Numbered from the stretch's first letter, positions 40,532-49,131 are shown. The stretch: DNA of 64,000 nucleotides from Secundilactobacillus paracollinoides DSM 15502 = JCM 11969 (GCF_001311135.1 NZ_BBAG01000005.1:1-64000), one strand, 5' to 3'. The notes: generated from the letters alone by a model not told the origin. Made by a program: numbers and translations.

Positions 40532-41398
40532 ATGACAGCCTTTATTAAGCGGAATTTACAGCTCTTTTTCACCAACGGCAGCAACTTATTCTTTTCACTG
40601 CTAGGGGCACTGATCTCATTTGTGCTCTACATTGTTTTCCTAAAGCAGAACATGGCGAGTGCCTTACCGTTTACTGGTAAATCGGCGGTGCTTGATCCCT
40701 GGGTCATTGGTGGGACGCTCACGGTGACAGCCGTGACAACAACGCTAAGTGCGCTCAGCCAAATGATTCAAGACCGGGAACGGGGCACACTCGCTGACTT
40801 TTTGATGACGAAACTCGCCTATTGGCAACTACAAACTGCCTACCTTGTCAGTGCGTTTATCGTTGGCTGGATCATGCAGATCATCATGGCGGGTGTGATG
40901 TACGCTTATTTTGCAGCCGTGGATGGAATTACGATCCCCTGGAAGCTAACACCGCAATTAATTGGCATCGCCGGTTTCAGCAGTTTGATCTGGACGGCGT
41001 TTAGTCTGCTATGTTTGAGCTTTGTCAAAAAGGTGGATACACTGGGCAAACTGGGTACCATCATTGGCACAGCTTCAGGGTTCTTTGCGGGAGTTTACAT
41101 TCCAATTGAATCGGTACCAAAAGCTGCGCAAACGTTGATGAAGATCACGCCAGCACCATACAATGCCGCACTGTACAGACAACTATTAATGAAGACGGCA
41201 CTTAACGATAAGTTTAGTGGCGCCCGAGCAGGCCAAAAAGCCGCCTTTGAGACGGCGTTTGGGGTTCGACTTAAGTTGGGTTCAGTATTATCATTAACTT
41301 CAGTATATGGCGTTATGCTGGCATTCTTAGTCGGCTTCGTCATTGTCGCCTTGCTATTGATGCGTCGGAGTCGTAAACAAGTCATGGTGCGCATATAG
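40532..41398 (+). CDS. ABC-2 type transporter permease
   Basis: 288 residues, six membrane segments. MTAFIKRNLQLFFTNGSNLF, DRERGTLADFLMTK and FFAGVYIPIESVPKAAQTLMKITPAPYNA match the ABC-2 permease fold (drug, polysaccharide or peptide export). AAAGGAG before the start lies in the ATPase gene. It works with the preceding ATPase; downstream YdeI-like, LytTR and DUF3021 genes complete the operon. Cargo unknown. Confidence 0.88.
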   Translation: MTAFIKRNLQLFFTNGSNLFFSLLGALISFVLYIVFLKQNMASALPFTGKSAVLDPWVIGGTLTVTAVTTTLSALSQMIQDRERGTLADFLMTKLAYWQLQTAYLVSAFIVGWIMQIIMAGVMYAYFAAVDGITIPWKLTPQLIGIAGFSSLIWTAFSLLCLSFVKKVDTLGKLGTIIGTASGFFAGVYIPIESVPKAAQTLMKITPAPYNAALYRQLLMKTALNDKFSGARAGQKAAFETAFGVRLKLGSVLSLTSVYGVMLAFLVGFVIVALLLMRRSRKQVMVRI

Positions 41399-41429
41399 TC
41401 AACTCATTGGGTGAAACGAGGGTCAGCTC

Positions 41430-42088
41430 ATGGAAAATTTAGAAAAACTTGGGTTCACAAAATATCGGCATATTAGTCTTGATCACGTTCCAGCGTCACT
41501 TAGTGTATTGGTCGATGGCCTGATTGTAGAACCGCTCTCGACGGCGACTGATCTGCGGGTAGTCTTTGCGTTAAGTTTGCCTGAGATGAAGGCCCACATT
41601 AACCAGGTGGCCGCCGATAAACAGCTGGCGGCGTATGGCGTCGTCTACCTGCTGTATCCTAAACTTGCCAGTAAACAGTACCAGGGGATTCATCGGGATG
41701 CACTCTTTTCATTTTTGGCCATTAATCACACGACTGGGGAAATTGGGGCCACGGGTTTGAAATTTTCTCGCATGCGCAGTTTTAATGCTGACTTTACGAT
41801 GATTGACCTGCGCTGCTATCAGCGGCGCCGCGACGCCAAACGACCAGTCAACGCGTCGGTGACTACGCAGATCGGGTGCAAGACCTCGCACAACGACTGA
41901 GTGGTGAACCTGCAGCTGCCAGTTATTTTTCTGAGCTGACGCCGGGTTATCAACGCGGGTGGGCGCGCTACGTTTACTCACCAAAACAGGCGGCAACCCA
42001 GCAGACGCATTTTGATCAGGCGGTCGCTGCGTTAACCGCTCATCAGCCGACCTGGGCTGCGTACCGGGCTGCTCAGAAGCATAACTGA
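41430..42088 (+). pseudogene. YdeI/OmpD-associated-like protein (frameshifted)
   Basis: ATG at 41430 after GAGGGTC. Frame 1 runs to DFTMIDL; a break near 41818 leads to YADRVQDLAQRLSGEPAAAS and LTPGYQRGWARYVYSPKQAA. The GYQRGWARYVYS-x-K-x-x-x-T segment resembles the C-terminal helix pair of YdeI-type proteins, which in other bacteria affect tolerance to antimicrobial peptides. Repaired length 219 residues. Its place inside an ABC-2 operon supports a resistance theme. Confidence 0.6.
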
Positions 42089-42122
42089 GCGATTATCAAA
42101 CCGAAAAGAGGCGCCACCACTG

Positions 42123-42575
42123 ATGAAAGTCACCTTTGAAATAACTGCCGCAGTGCCACAAGATGAGATCGAAGTGGTCGTGCGTGCTGCAACGTTATCG
42201 CCAGATGTTACCCAGCTGCTCAATCGCCTGAACCAGTTAGGCGTCCGCCCCGCGGTACTCCCGATCACAGTCGCTGACCAGGTCATTATTTTAGCAACGG
42301 CTGACATCATCGCGCTGGAAGTAACCGGTGAGCGATTGACCGTGCAAACCGTCAATAAGATCTATCAGATTAACGGTCAGCTGAAAACGATGCTTGCGCG
42401 ACTGCAAAATCCCGTTTTTGTTCAAGTTGGGCGAAGTGTCGTCCTCAATATTGATTATTTAACAGCATTAGAAGCTGAATTTTCTGGCAACATGACGGCA
42501 AAAATGACGAACGGTCTAAAACTCACGGTCAGCCGTAAGTTTTTACCCGATCTGAAACGCAGCATTGGCATGTGA
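42123..42575 (+). CDS. LytTR-type DNA-binding regulator
   Basis: 150 residues, no receiver domain. The C-terminal 100 residues form a LytTR fold: IIALEVTGERLTVQTVNKIYQ, then VQVGRSVVLNIDYLTALE, then GNMTAKMTNGLKLTVSRKFLPDLK. AAGAGGCG precedes the ATG. Stand-alone LytTR proteins next to DUF3021 membrane proteins are a recurring pair in Firmicutes, thought to work as membrane-linked regulators of an adjacent transporter. Confidence 0.88.
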   Translation: MKVTFEITAAVPQDEIEVVVRAATLSPDVTQLLNRLNQLGVRPAVLPITVADQVIILATADIIALEVTGERLTVQTVNKIYQINGQLKTMLARLQNPVFVQVGRSVVLNIDYLTALEAEFSGNMTAKMTNGLKLTVSRKFLPDLKRSIGM

Positions 42576-42585
42576 GGTGGCTAAA

Positions 42586-42999
42586 ATGAAAGCAATAAAA
42601 ACGTTAATTGTCTACGCGATGTACGGCATTATGGTTGGGGCGACGATGTATCTATTAGTCATGATGACCGGGGTCCACGTGTTTTCGGTGACGCCCGTTA
42701 ATATCGTTGCGCTCTTCGTTTTGTCAGGATTGATCGGGTTGTTATCGCGGTTATTTGATGGCGACCGGCTGTCATTTATTCAGCAACTCAGTATTCACTT
42801 TGTGGCCACATTTGTCCTGGTAGTGGCAGTAAATGCAGTGATGCACTGGCACTTCTTGTCGACCGGCACTTGGTTGCGATTTGGTCTCATTTTTCTGGCT
42901 GTATACTTCATTGTTTGGCTCGGCTGGTACGTTCAGACGCGACTGACTGCTGATAGTATGAACGCGCAGCTGCAGGCGCGACAGCGTGATGGTAAATAG
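42586..42999 (+). CDS. DUF3021 family membrane protein
   Basis: 137 residues from ATG at 42586, after GAGGTGG. Four membrane helices (IVYAMYGIMVGATMYLLVMM, then NIVALFVLSGLIGLLSRLF, HFVATFVLVVAVNAVM and FGLIFLAVYFIVWLGWYV) and a charged tail match DUF3021. It is 10 nt downstream of the LytTR gene and probably acts as its membrane partner. Confidence 0.87.
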   Translation: MKAIKTLIVYAMYGIMVGATMYLLVMMTGVHVFSVTPVNIVALFVLSGLIGLLSRLFDGDRLSFIQQLSIHFVATFVLVVAVNAVMHWHFLSTGTWLRFGLIFLAVYFIVWLGWYVQTRLTADSMNAQLQARQRDGK

Positions 43000-43064
43000 T
43001 AGTGCAAAGGTCAGTACTCAAGACTGGCCCTTTGGAATTGTTTGAGAGGATATAGAATAGAGAT

Positions 43065-43223
43065 ATGGATAAAATTTTTGAAATATTATGTATATGCATA
43101 ATTGCCGGCGCAGGTTTACTTTTGATCGTTAATTTCGTAACTGCTTTTAAAACCACGTTATTAGTGACGCTTCTCTTTTTGGGAAGTTGGTTTATTAAAG
43201 ACCGTTTTTTAGTAGATAGATGA
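43065..43223 (+). CDS. Small hydrophobic membrane protein
   Basis: 52 residues: MDKIFEILCICIIAGAGLLL, a short NFVTAFKTT link, then LLVTLLFLGSWFIKDRF. Two membrane segments in a hairpin with a positive end. GAGAGGA lies 15 nt upstream, rather far. No family recognised. It fills part of the gap between DUF3021 and the TetR gene. Confidence 0.5.
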   Translation: MDKIFEILCICIIAGAGLLLIVNFVTAFKTTLLVTLLFLGSWFIKDRFLVDR

Positions 43224-43334
43224 TATTGAGGTCATGACCGTCGTTTGCGGGGGTGGCTTTTTCACTTGAATCTAAGGAGAGAGCAGTATTTAACTGCCAA
43301 CGGAATCATTCTTGGTGGGGTTAAGTTTTTCCTG

Positions 43335-43382
43335 TTGACAAAAAAAGCGGAATCGATTATTATCTTAATCGAACGTTCGATT
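43335..43382 (+). promoter_or_regulatory. Promoter and TetR operator of the 43402 gene
   Basis: TTGACA (43335-43340) and TATTAT (43358-43363) have 17-bp spacing. The perfect palindrome AATCGAACGTTCGATT (43367-43382) abuts the -10 element. Confidence 0.85.
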
Positions 43383-43401
43383 TATTAAAAGGAGCTTAGC
43401 A

Positions 43402-43983
43402 ATGCGAGAAAAAGATACAGCCAAGGCAAAAACAATTATTGATCAGGTCGGCCATATTATTTTGGAAGAGGGCATTTCAAACGTGTCGATGTCGCGAATT
43501 GCAAAAGCGAGCGGCATCTCATCATCGACCATCTATGTGTACTTTGCGGATAAGGAAGATGTTTTAAAACAGGTTTACTTAGCAAACAAGCAGGGCCTTG
43601 CAGATTATTTGGCCGAGCATGTTGACCAGAACATCTCTGATGCGGTTGCGTACGTGCGTGCTTTTATGACCGCAGTTTATGATTTTGGTCAAACGCACTA
43701 TGACGCTTTGATGATCATTGACCAGTTTAACCACTCACCACTCCTAGCACATTTGGCGGTTAGTGAAGCAGAGTCGTTTGCGGGCTTTGAACCGTTATTT
43801 GCACGCGTTAAACAAGCGCCGTCGGGGACGTTTCAGGCGGTTGACCCGTTAGTCCTGTTATCATTTGGTTATGCCCCAGTTGTGATGTATCTTCAAGCGA
43901 TAAAGCGGCGACAATTAGATGCTGATGCAACGACGATCGACCAAGTCGTGACCATGTGTCTGAATGCCATGCAACAACACTAA
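43402..43983 (+). CDS. TetR-family regulator of the adjacent aldehyde dehydrogenase
   Basis: 193 residues; AAAGGAGC precedes the ATG. The helix-turn-helix is VSMSRIAKASGISSSTIYVYFADKEDVL (residues ~29-56). The palindrome at its promoter recurs with one change upstream of the aldehyde dehydrogenase, so the protein should repress both and be released by an aldehyde or related inducer (inference). Confidence 0.9.
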   Translation: MREKDTAKAKTIIDQVGHIILEEGISNVSMSRIAKASGISSSTIYVYFADKEDVLKQVYLANKQGLADYLAEHVDQNISDAVAYVRAFMTAVYDFGQTHYDALMIIDQFNHSPLLAHLAVSEAESFAGFEPLFARVKQAPSGTFQAVDPLVLLSFGYAPVVMYLQAIKRRQLDADATTIDQVVTMCLNAMQQH

Positions 43984-43992
43984 TGCACTATA

Positions 43993-44016
43993 AAATATCT
44001 GAACAGATATTTTTTT
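43993..44016 (+). terminator. Intrinsic terminator
   Basis: AAATATCT pairs with AGATATTT around GAAC, followed by a T run. Confidence 0.75.
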
Positions 44017-44027
44017 AAACTTAAAAT

Positions 44028-44043
44028 AATCGAACATTCGATT
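44028..44043. promoter_or_regulatory. Second TetR operator
   Basis: AATCGAACATTCGATT differs from the 43367-43382 palindrome at one base; it lies 19 bp before the aldehyde dehydrogenase start. Confidence 0.85.
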
Positions 44044-44062
44044 AAAAAGGAGACTTTTAAAA

Positions 44063-45015
44063 ATGACAACTTTAACAGAATTGAACCAATCATTTAAACG
44101 TCAACGTGAAAGTTATTCACGCGCCCAACCGATGGCATACGAGGAGCGCATCGCCTCCCTAGATAAAATTGATCGCATGATTAAAGAAAACGTCAATGAA
44201 TTAGTTGCAGCCTTACAAACTGATTTTGGTCAACGAGATCCAATGCAGATCCTAGGCGCAGATATTAGCGGCCCAATTGGTACCATTGCTTATGTGAAAA
44301 AACATCTGCAACGGTGGATGAAGCCAGATAAGAAACCAATTGGGATGATGGCGTTAACGGGCACTCGCCAATTTATTTTAAATGAACCGCTGGGTGTTGT
44401 TGGGATTATGTCACCCTTCAATGCGCCAATTGATCTAGCATTGGACCCAGCTGTGGAGGCAATTGCGGCTGGTAACCGGATGAGGCAAAACGGGCAGGGA
44501 CGACGCTGATTACCATCAATCCTAATCGTGAAGAGATGCCGGATGCACAAGCTCGATTGATGCCCTTTACGTTAGCTATTAATCCGGATCCCAAACTTCG
44601 CGTTGCCCAAGAAGAAATGTTTGGCCCTGTTTTGTCGATTTTTTCATACGAGACGCTCGATGAAGCCATCTCGTTGATTAATACGCATGAAAAATCACTG
44701 GCCTTGTACATTTTCGGTCAGAATCAGCGGCAAATCGACCAGATTCTCAGTCAAACGTCATCTGGCGGTGTGGATATCAATGAGTTATTCTTTCACGCTG
44801 GGTCACATGAAATGGGCTTTGGTGGTGTCGGTTACTCAGGTATGGGCCGATACAAAGGCGGTAAATTAGGTTTTGAAGCGTTCAGCAATCCGAAGTCTGT
44901 GTATAAACAGGGACGACTCGCAAAATTCACCAGCCGGTTCATGGTGCCGATTCACAATCCAAGGGATGTTGACCAATACCAACGTCTTATGGGGATTCAT
45001 TTGAATAACCACTAA
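44063..45015 (+). pseudogene. Coniferyl-aldehyde-type aldehyde dehydrogenase with catalytic core deleted
   Basis: The N-terminal part (MTTLTELNQSFKRQRESYSR to GVVGIMSPFNAPIDLALDPA and AIAAGNR) is normal. At about 44483 the sequence jumps to EAKRAGTTLITINPNREEMP in another frame and then QEEMFGPVLSIFSYE to the normal C-terminus. Family members are ~460-475 residues; only ~317 remain. The missing ~150 residues hold the nucleotide loop, the general-base Glu and the nucleophilic Cys, so no activity is expected. AAAGGAG and a TetR operator precede it. Confidence 0.88.
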
Positions 45016-45056
45016 AAAAGCACTCATGGCCGATTGCACGGCTGTGAGTGCTTTTT
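45014..45056. terminator. Bidirectional intrinsic terminator
   Basis: AAAAAAGCACTCA pairs with TGAGTGCTTTTT between convergent genes. Confidence 0.85.
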
Positions 45057-45067
45057 GGATGTCATGG

Positions 45068-46387
45068 TTACTTCGTATAATCGATCTCCTTAGTTTCCTT
45101 AGTCGTTAACAAGGCTAAGAATGCCACGATGGCCATGATTGCCAGGTAGAAGCCAACGGCGTGGATGCCCCATTGATCAACTAACCAGGATGCTAACGTT
45201 GGCGCAAAGGCTGCGCCAACAATGGCTGAAGCGTTGTAGGCGATGCCGGCACCAGAGTACCGGGTGCTGGTTGGGAATAGTTCAGGCAACAGTGCGGCAA
45301 CGGGGCCGTAAACGACACCCATTGCGAGGAAGCCGACAATCAAGAAGAACAACCCGCCAGCAACGTTGTGGTTGCCGTTTAATAAAAATGGGAAGATCAT
45401 CGCAAAGGCGGCAATCAAGATGGTGCCGAGTAACAGGACCTTCTTCCGGCCAAATTTATCTGCCATCAAAGAAGAATAGAGGATCATTGCAGCGAAGGCC
45501 ACGATCGACCCCATCAGCATCAACAGCCACTCCTTATTGGCGAAGCCTAACGCGGTGGTGGCGTAACTGAGTGACCAGGTTGAAAGCAGGAAGAAAAATG
45601 TGTAAGAAACGGACATCGTCAAAGTGCCTTGCAGAACTTGACGCCAGTTTTCTTTGAAGACCTTAGCAAGTGGTGCTTTTGTCACGTTATCTTGTTCTTG
45701 AGCCATCCGGTATAGCGGGGTTTCTGACATCCGTCGCCGGATCCACAGCCCCACGATAACGAGTACAGCTGAGGCTAGGAATGGAATCCGCCAGCCAAAG
45801 GCTTGCATCTGAGACGCAGTCAGATTGGATTCGAGGATGTAGTAGAGGCCGTTACAAAGGAAGAAGCCGATTGGTGCGCCGAGTTCAGGAAAGGCACCAA
45901 ACAGCGCCCGCTTGTTCTTGGGGGCGTTTTCGGTGGCCACCAGAACGGCGCCAGACCACTCGCCGCCAAGGCCGATTCCTTGGATGAACCGGCAGAGGCA
46001 GAGGAGGGCGATCGACGCCATTCCAAGTTTTGCGAATCCTGGTAATACCCCAATTAGAACGGTTGACACACCCATGATAAGTAATGAAACAACCAATGTG
46101 CGTTTCCGGCCTAACTTGTCACCAAAGTGGCCGAAAATCAGTGACCCCAGTGGGCGAGCAACGAAGGCCACCCCGAAGGTCAATAGACTCAGAATCATAG
46201 CGATGGTGGGGGTCACTTCTGGGAAGAACACCTTTGGAAAATATGTAGCGGCTGCGGTGCCGTAAGCGTAAAAGTCGAAAAATTCAATGGCGGTTCCAAT
46301 CATTGAGGCTAAAATAACAGTCTTCACCGGGTCCCGTTCGATCGTTTTCGTGGGTGTTGCTGATAGTGCGTTTGGTTGAGTTTCCAT
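45068..46387 (-). CDS. MHS-family MFS transporter (metabolite:H+ symporter)
   Basis: 439 residues, 12 membrane segments; GGAAG precedes the ATG. MIGTAIEFFDFYAYGTAAAT, GHFGDKLGRKRTLV (motif A), and GIGLGGEWSGAVLVATENAP are MHS hallmarks (relatives of ShiA, KgtP, ProP). The second motif A reads MADKFGRKKVLL. Substrates in the family are carboxylates, shikimate or betaines. Its transcript begins ~310 nt upstream with an Ile/Val-rich leader peptide and attenuator hairpins, which hints at control by branched-chain amino acid supply. Confidence 0.9.
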   Translation of the reverse strand: METQPNALSATPTKTIERDPVKTVILASMIGTAIEFFDFYAYGTAAATYFPKVFFPEVTPTIAMILSLLTFGVAFVARPLGSLIFGHFGDKLGRKRTLVVSLLIMGVSTVLIGVLPGFAKLGMASIALLCLCRFIQGIGLGGEWSGAVLVATENAPKNKRALFGAFPELGAPIGFFLCNGLYYILESNLTASQMQAFGWRIPFLASAVLVIVGLWIRRRMSETPLYRMAQEQDNVTKAPLAKVFKENWRQVLQGTLTMSVSYTFFFLLSTWSLSYATTALGFANKEWLLMLMGSIVAFAAMILYSSLMADKFGRKKVLLLGTILIAAFAMIFPFLLNGNHNVAGGLFFLIVGFLAMGVVYGPVAALLPELFPTSTRYSGAGIAYNASAIVGAAFAPTLASWLVDQWGIHAVGFYLAIMAIVAFLALLTTKETKEIDYTK

Positions 46388-46511
46388 TGCGTCACTTCCG
46401 TTTCTTAGAATTTGATGTGAAAAATTGCAATATGTGTGATGAGACTATGTGGGTGTTGCCAAATCCTGGGACTATGTGTCACTGACGATGAGCGTCACCT
46501 CCGTTTTGACT

Positions 46512-46546
46512 AAAAAAGGCCAGGGCTGAATTAACAGCTCCTGGCC
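46512..46546 (-). terminator. Attenuator terminator hairpin of the MHS transporter leader
   Basis: Read on the minus strand: GGCCAGG-A-GCTG, loop TTAATT, CAGCCCTGGCC, then TTTTTT. It lies 50 nt after the leader-peptide stop codon and 125 nt before the transporter start. Confidence 0.8.
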
Positions 46547-46558
46547 TAAACCATCGCT

Positions 46559-46591
46559 GCCCGTTGCTTGCGGGCATCATCAAATGACCCG
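46559..46591 (-). promoter_or_regulatory. Mutually exclusive leader hairpins
   Basis: CGGGCAT...ATGACCCG (46571-46591) and GCCCG...CGGGC (46559-46575) share the segment 46571-46575, so only one can form at a time. They lie between the leader-peptide stop and the terminator, as pause and competing hairpins do in peptide-leader attenuators. Confidence 0.6.
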
Positions 46592-46595
46592 CAGA

Positions 46596-46664
46596 CTAAA
46601 TGACAATAATGTCTTGGGCAATGACGACTACATTCACGTTGATGATAGCGGTAGTTTTTCGCAT
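46596..46664 (-). CDS. Ile/Val-rich leader peptide
   Basis: 22 residues: MRKTTA followed by IINVNVVVIAQDIIVI, then TAG. Eleven of 22 residues are Ile (6) or Val (5). GAGGT lies 9 nt before the ATG. Peptides of this make-up govern attenuation of branched-chain amino acid operons in enteric bacteria and of the ilv-leu operon in Lactococcus lactis: slow decoding of Ile or Val codons stalls the ribosome and prevents the terminator. Confidence 0.7.
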   Translation of the reverse strand: MRKTTAIINVNVVVIAQDIIVI

Positions 46665-46696
46665 GGTGTTTGACCTCGAATTTTTAGAATAGGTTG

Positions 46697-46725
46697 ACTA
46701 TACCAGATGAAAAATGAAAAGTAAA
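46697..46725 (-). promoter_or_regulatory. Promoter of the leader-MHS transcript
   Basis: On the minus strand TTTACT (46720-46725), a 17-bp spacer, and an extended -10 TGGTATAGT ending at 46697. Confidence 0.6.
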
Positions 46726-46827
46726 TGGCAAATTGATTAAAATATTTATTTTTCTCTTAGAATGTTGTCTGGGTTCGGTGCGGGATGGGGTGCGGGGGTT
46801 GGGTTGATGTTGGGGATTTGGGGATGG

Positions 46828-46875
46828 AAAAACTCAGGTTGCCGAGGCTTTGTGCTTCGGTTGCCTGAGCTTTTT
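46828..46875. terminator. Intrinsic terminator
   Basis: AAAAACTCAGG pairs with CCTGAGCTTTTT, with a second paired block (TGCCGA/TCGG) inside. Confidence 0.75.
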
Positions 46876-46902
46876 GGTTGGTTTTGAGTTCCTTCTTGGC
46901 AA

Positions 46903-47027
46903 CGTAGTGGAAACGCGATACACAAAACAAGGGGCGGCCATGTAAGGGACTTCGGCAAAAAATCCAAGCCCGGGATTTTCCACCAAAGTCCCTTACATTC
47001 TGCCCCTTACCGTTTTGTTCCACGCTC
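46903..47027 (-). repeat. R1 hairpin element, copy D (minus strand)
   Basis: Read on the minus strand it starts GAGCGTGGAACAAAACGG immediately after the TAA of the VOC gene. ATGTAAGGGACTTTGG pairs with CCGAAGTCCCTTACAT, a set of base changes on both arms relative to other copies. The apical part is AAAATCC/GGATTTT. Confidence 0.75.
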
Positions 47028-47423
47028 TTACTCTAACCAATCCACCGACACCACATTCCCATCCAGATCCTTCACTTCCAGCTCATACATCTGGTCTTCC
47101 GGAATGCCCATATCAACGTGGTAGTAACTGCCACCGTTTTTCTTTGCCGTTTCCGCAAAGCGTTTCACGTCTGTTACACTATCCAGACTCAACGCAATCA
47201 TTGCGCCGCTTGTTGTTTGCGTGTCCGCAATCGTTTGGTTCTGCAAGAATTGGGCGTAGAAGTCGTGGGTCAGCAACATGAACCAGATGTCGTCGCTCCA
47301 AATCATCGCGGCGGATTTTTCGTTTGAGAATGCTTCATTTTGCTTGAACCCGAGGGCGGTGTAAAATGCGATTGCGTTTGGCAGGTTGGTTACTGGTAGG
47401 TTGATAAACACCATTTTTGTCAT
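47028..47423 (-). CDS. VOC family protein (glyoxalase/dioxygenase fold)
   Basis: 131 residues; AAGGAGG lies upstream of the ATG. MVFINLPVTNLPNAIAFYTA LGF opens the first beta-alpha-beta unit, KSAAMIWSDDIWFMLLTHDF follows, and YHVDMGIPEDQMYELEVKDL closes with DPDGN-type DLDGNVVSVDW. Members bind metals or small electrophilic ligands; antibiotic binding or isomerase activity cannot be told apart here. An R1 hairpin follows its stop. Confidence 0.85.
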   Translation of the reverse strand: MTKMVFINLPVTNLPNAIAFYTALGFKQNEAFSNEKSAAMIWSDDIWFMLLTHDFYAQFLQNQTIADTQTTSGAMIALSLDSVTDVKRFAETAKKNGGSYYHVDMGIPEDQMYELEVKDLDGNVVSVDWLE

Positions 47424-47512
47424 CGTTTGGCCTCCTTAGGCAGGACATGTGTCTTATTTGAGGCCATTATACGAAAAACTAGCGTCGTGCGTCCACGACT
47501 ATTACTCAGCAG

Positions 47513-48456
47513 TTAGTCAGCAACGTGAATCACGAGTTTCTCAGTTGTGTGATGGCCCTCAATCTTTTGATGCGCTTTGATCACGCTAGCGGCAGTGAAC
47601 GGCATCGTCTGCAGTTCAATATCTAATTGACCCTTGGTAAAGAGGTCGCTTAACCCAGCCATCAAAGCGGTATCTGTATGCGAAAATTGGAAACTGACGC
47701 TCTTGTCGGGCAGTGCAAGCTGTTCCGGGGTGGGTTGACCAGCGACGGTGACAAGTTTTCCGCCTGATTTAAGCACGGCCAGGCCGCCCGCAATGTCGCC
47801 AGCAGTATCAAAACACAGCGTCCACAGTTGAAACGACATCCGCCACCGCTGTCGTGTGGTAGTCGATGATCTGATCGATGCCAAGTTTCTGTAACAGTTC
47901 AGTATGCGCTGGACTGGCAGTGGTGATGACTTTTGCACCCAACGCCTTCGCAATCTGCACCGCAAACAGACCAACACCCCCAGCACCGCCCTGAACGAGT
48001 ACCGTGTCGTTTGATTGAACCTTTAAATTCTGGACGATGGCCTGGTAGCAGTCTCCGCGGCAATTGGCAGTGCGGCCGCCTGGTCAAATGACATCCCGGC
48101 AGGAATCTTGGTAATGGCAGCTGGATCCACGACCGTTGCCTCGGCGTAACTGCCCGCGTTACCGGATGGTCACTCGCCAAGGTGCCAAAAACGTGGTCAC
48201 CTGCGTGATATTGGGTCACATTCTGGCCAACCTCAGTAATGATGCCGGAAAAGTCCCAGCCTAAGACTAACGGAAATGACCAGTTATCAGAAAATGGCGA
48301 CTGGAGGTAGCCAGCTCGAGCAGCGATATCCATGGGGTTGATACTAAAGGCGTGGATGGCGACAGCAACGGTGTCCGCCGTGAGTGCTGGTTGGTCAAGA
48401 TTGATTTCGTGGAATTCGTCGGCAGTGCCGAATTGATTAATGGCGATTGTTTTCAA
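47513..48456 (-). pseudogene. NADP-dependent oxidoreductase, quinone reductase-like MDR family (three frame breaks)
   Basis: TTG at 48456 follows GAAGGA. KTIAINQFGTADEFHEINLD, then INPMDIAARAGYLQSPFSDN and PLVLGWDFSGIITEVGQNV are typical of the zinc-free medium-chain dehydrogenases. Breaks occur near 48170, 48050 and 47820; between them lie IPAGMSFDQAAALPIAA and VLVQGGAGGVGLFAVQIAKA (NADPH loop). The tail reads GGLAVLKSGGKLVTVAGQPT. Two losses and one gain fit; 314 residues when repaired. It is divergent from a TetR gene. Confidence 0.83.
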
Positions 48457-48552
48457 GTTAAGTCCTTCTTTCAAGTTTAAATCCTAAACTCTGTTAGAAT
48501 GAAGCTAGTTTAACACCGTCGTAAAAATAGACAATCTATACGTTATCAACAA

Positions 48553-48569
48553 TGTCGAAAATACCGACA
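48553..48569. promoter_or_regulatory. Candidate TetR operator
   Basis: TGTCG and CGACA are complementary across 7 nt in the 48457-48604 intergenic region between the oxidoreductase and tetR. Confidence 0.5.
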
Positions 48570-48604
48570 CTTTAAACAAAATGTCTTCGAAAGGACGATT
48601 TAGG

Positions 48605-49117
48605 ATGGCAACTCGGCAACAAGAACGAACCGAAAAACTCATTTTTACAGCATTCCAGGAACTCATGACGCAAAAACTATTCAGTAAGATCACCGTCAAT
48701 GATATTGCCGATCAGGCGCTGATGCACCGCTCAACGTTTTACACGCACTTTACCGATAAATATGACCTGCTGGAACGCTATTTACAAGCAAAACACCAGG
48801 ACCTCAATGAGGATGCACAGGCGGTGTATGACCATCCGTTTACCGCATTTTCGCTGAAAAACGAGGCGCTGTTGCCAATGCTTCAGTACCAGAGCCGCGA
48901 TGAAACGTTTCGCAACGGGCTCATTGAATTCATGATGCACATGATTCTGCAACTGCCATCAGACAAAACGGAAATTGAGAAATTTTTCATTATTGGCCGG
49001 ATCAAGGGCATCACACTATGGATCTCTGAAACGCACCAACCATACGATATTTTAACGGATTTTGCCTATTTGGATGAAATTTACCAAACCGGCAAACTCC
49101 CCGTCACTCACCAATAA
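48605..49117 (+). CDS. TetR-family transcriptional regulator
   Basis: 170 residues from ATG at 48605, with AAAGGA upstream; eight in-frame codons further up are not needed. RQQERTEKLIFTAFQELMTQ and ITVNDIADQALMHRSTFYTHFTDKYDLL give a TetR_C_33-like short regulator. It is divergent from the quinone reductase-like gene and 14 nt upstream of the pRiA4b-type gene. Confidence 0.87.
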   Translation: MATRQQERTEKLIFTAFQELMTQKLFSKITVNDIADQALMHRSTFYTHFTDKYDLLERYLQAKHQDLNEDAQAVYDHPFTAFSLKNEALLPMLQYQSRDETFRNGLIEFMMHMILQLPSDKTEIEKFFIIGRIKGITLWISETHQPYDILTDFAYLDEIYQTGKLPVTHQ

Positions 49118-49131
49118 GGAGGCCCTTATCT

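Noticed and set aside
46746-47023. Two minus-strand open frames of 73 and 88 codons
   Set aside because: They cover a terminator and the R1 hairpin, and their Pro/Thr-rich translations look like non-coding readings.
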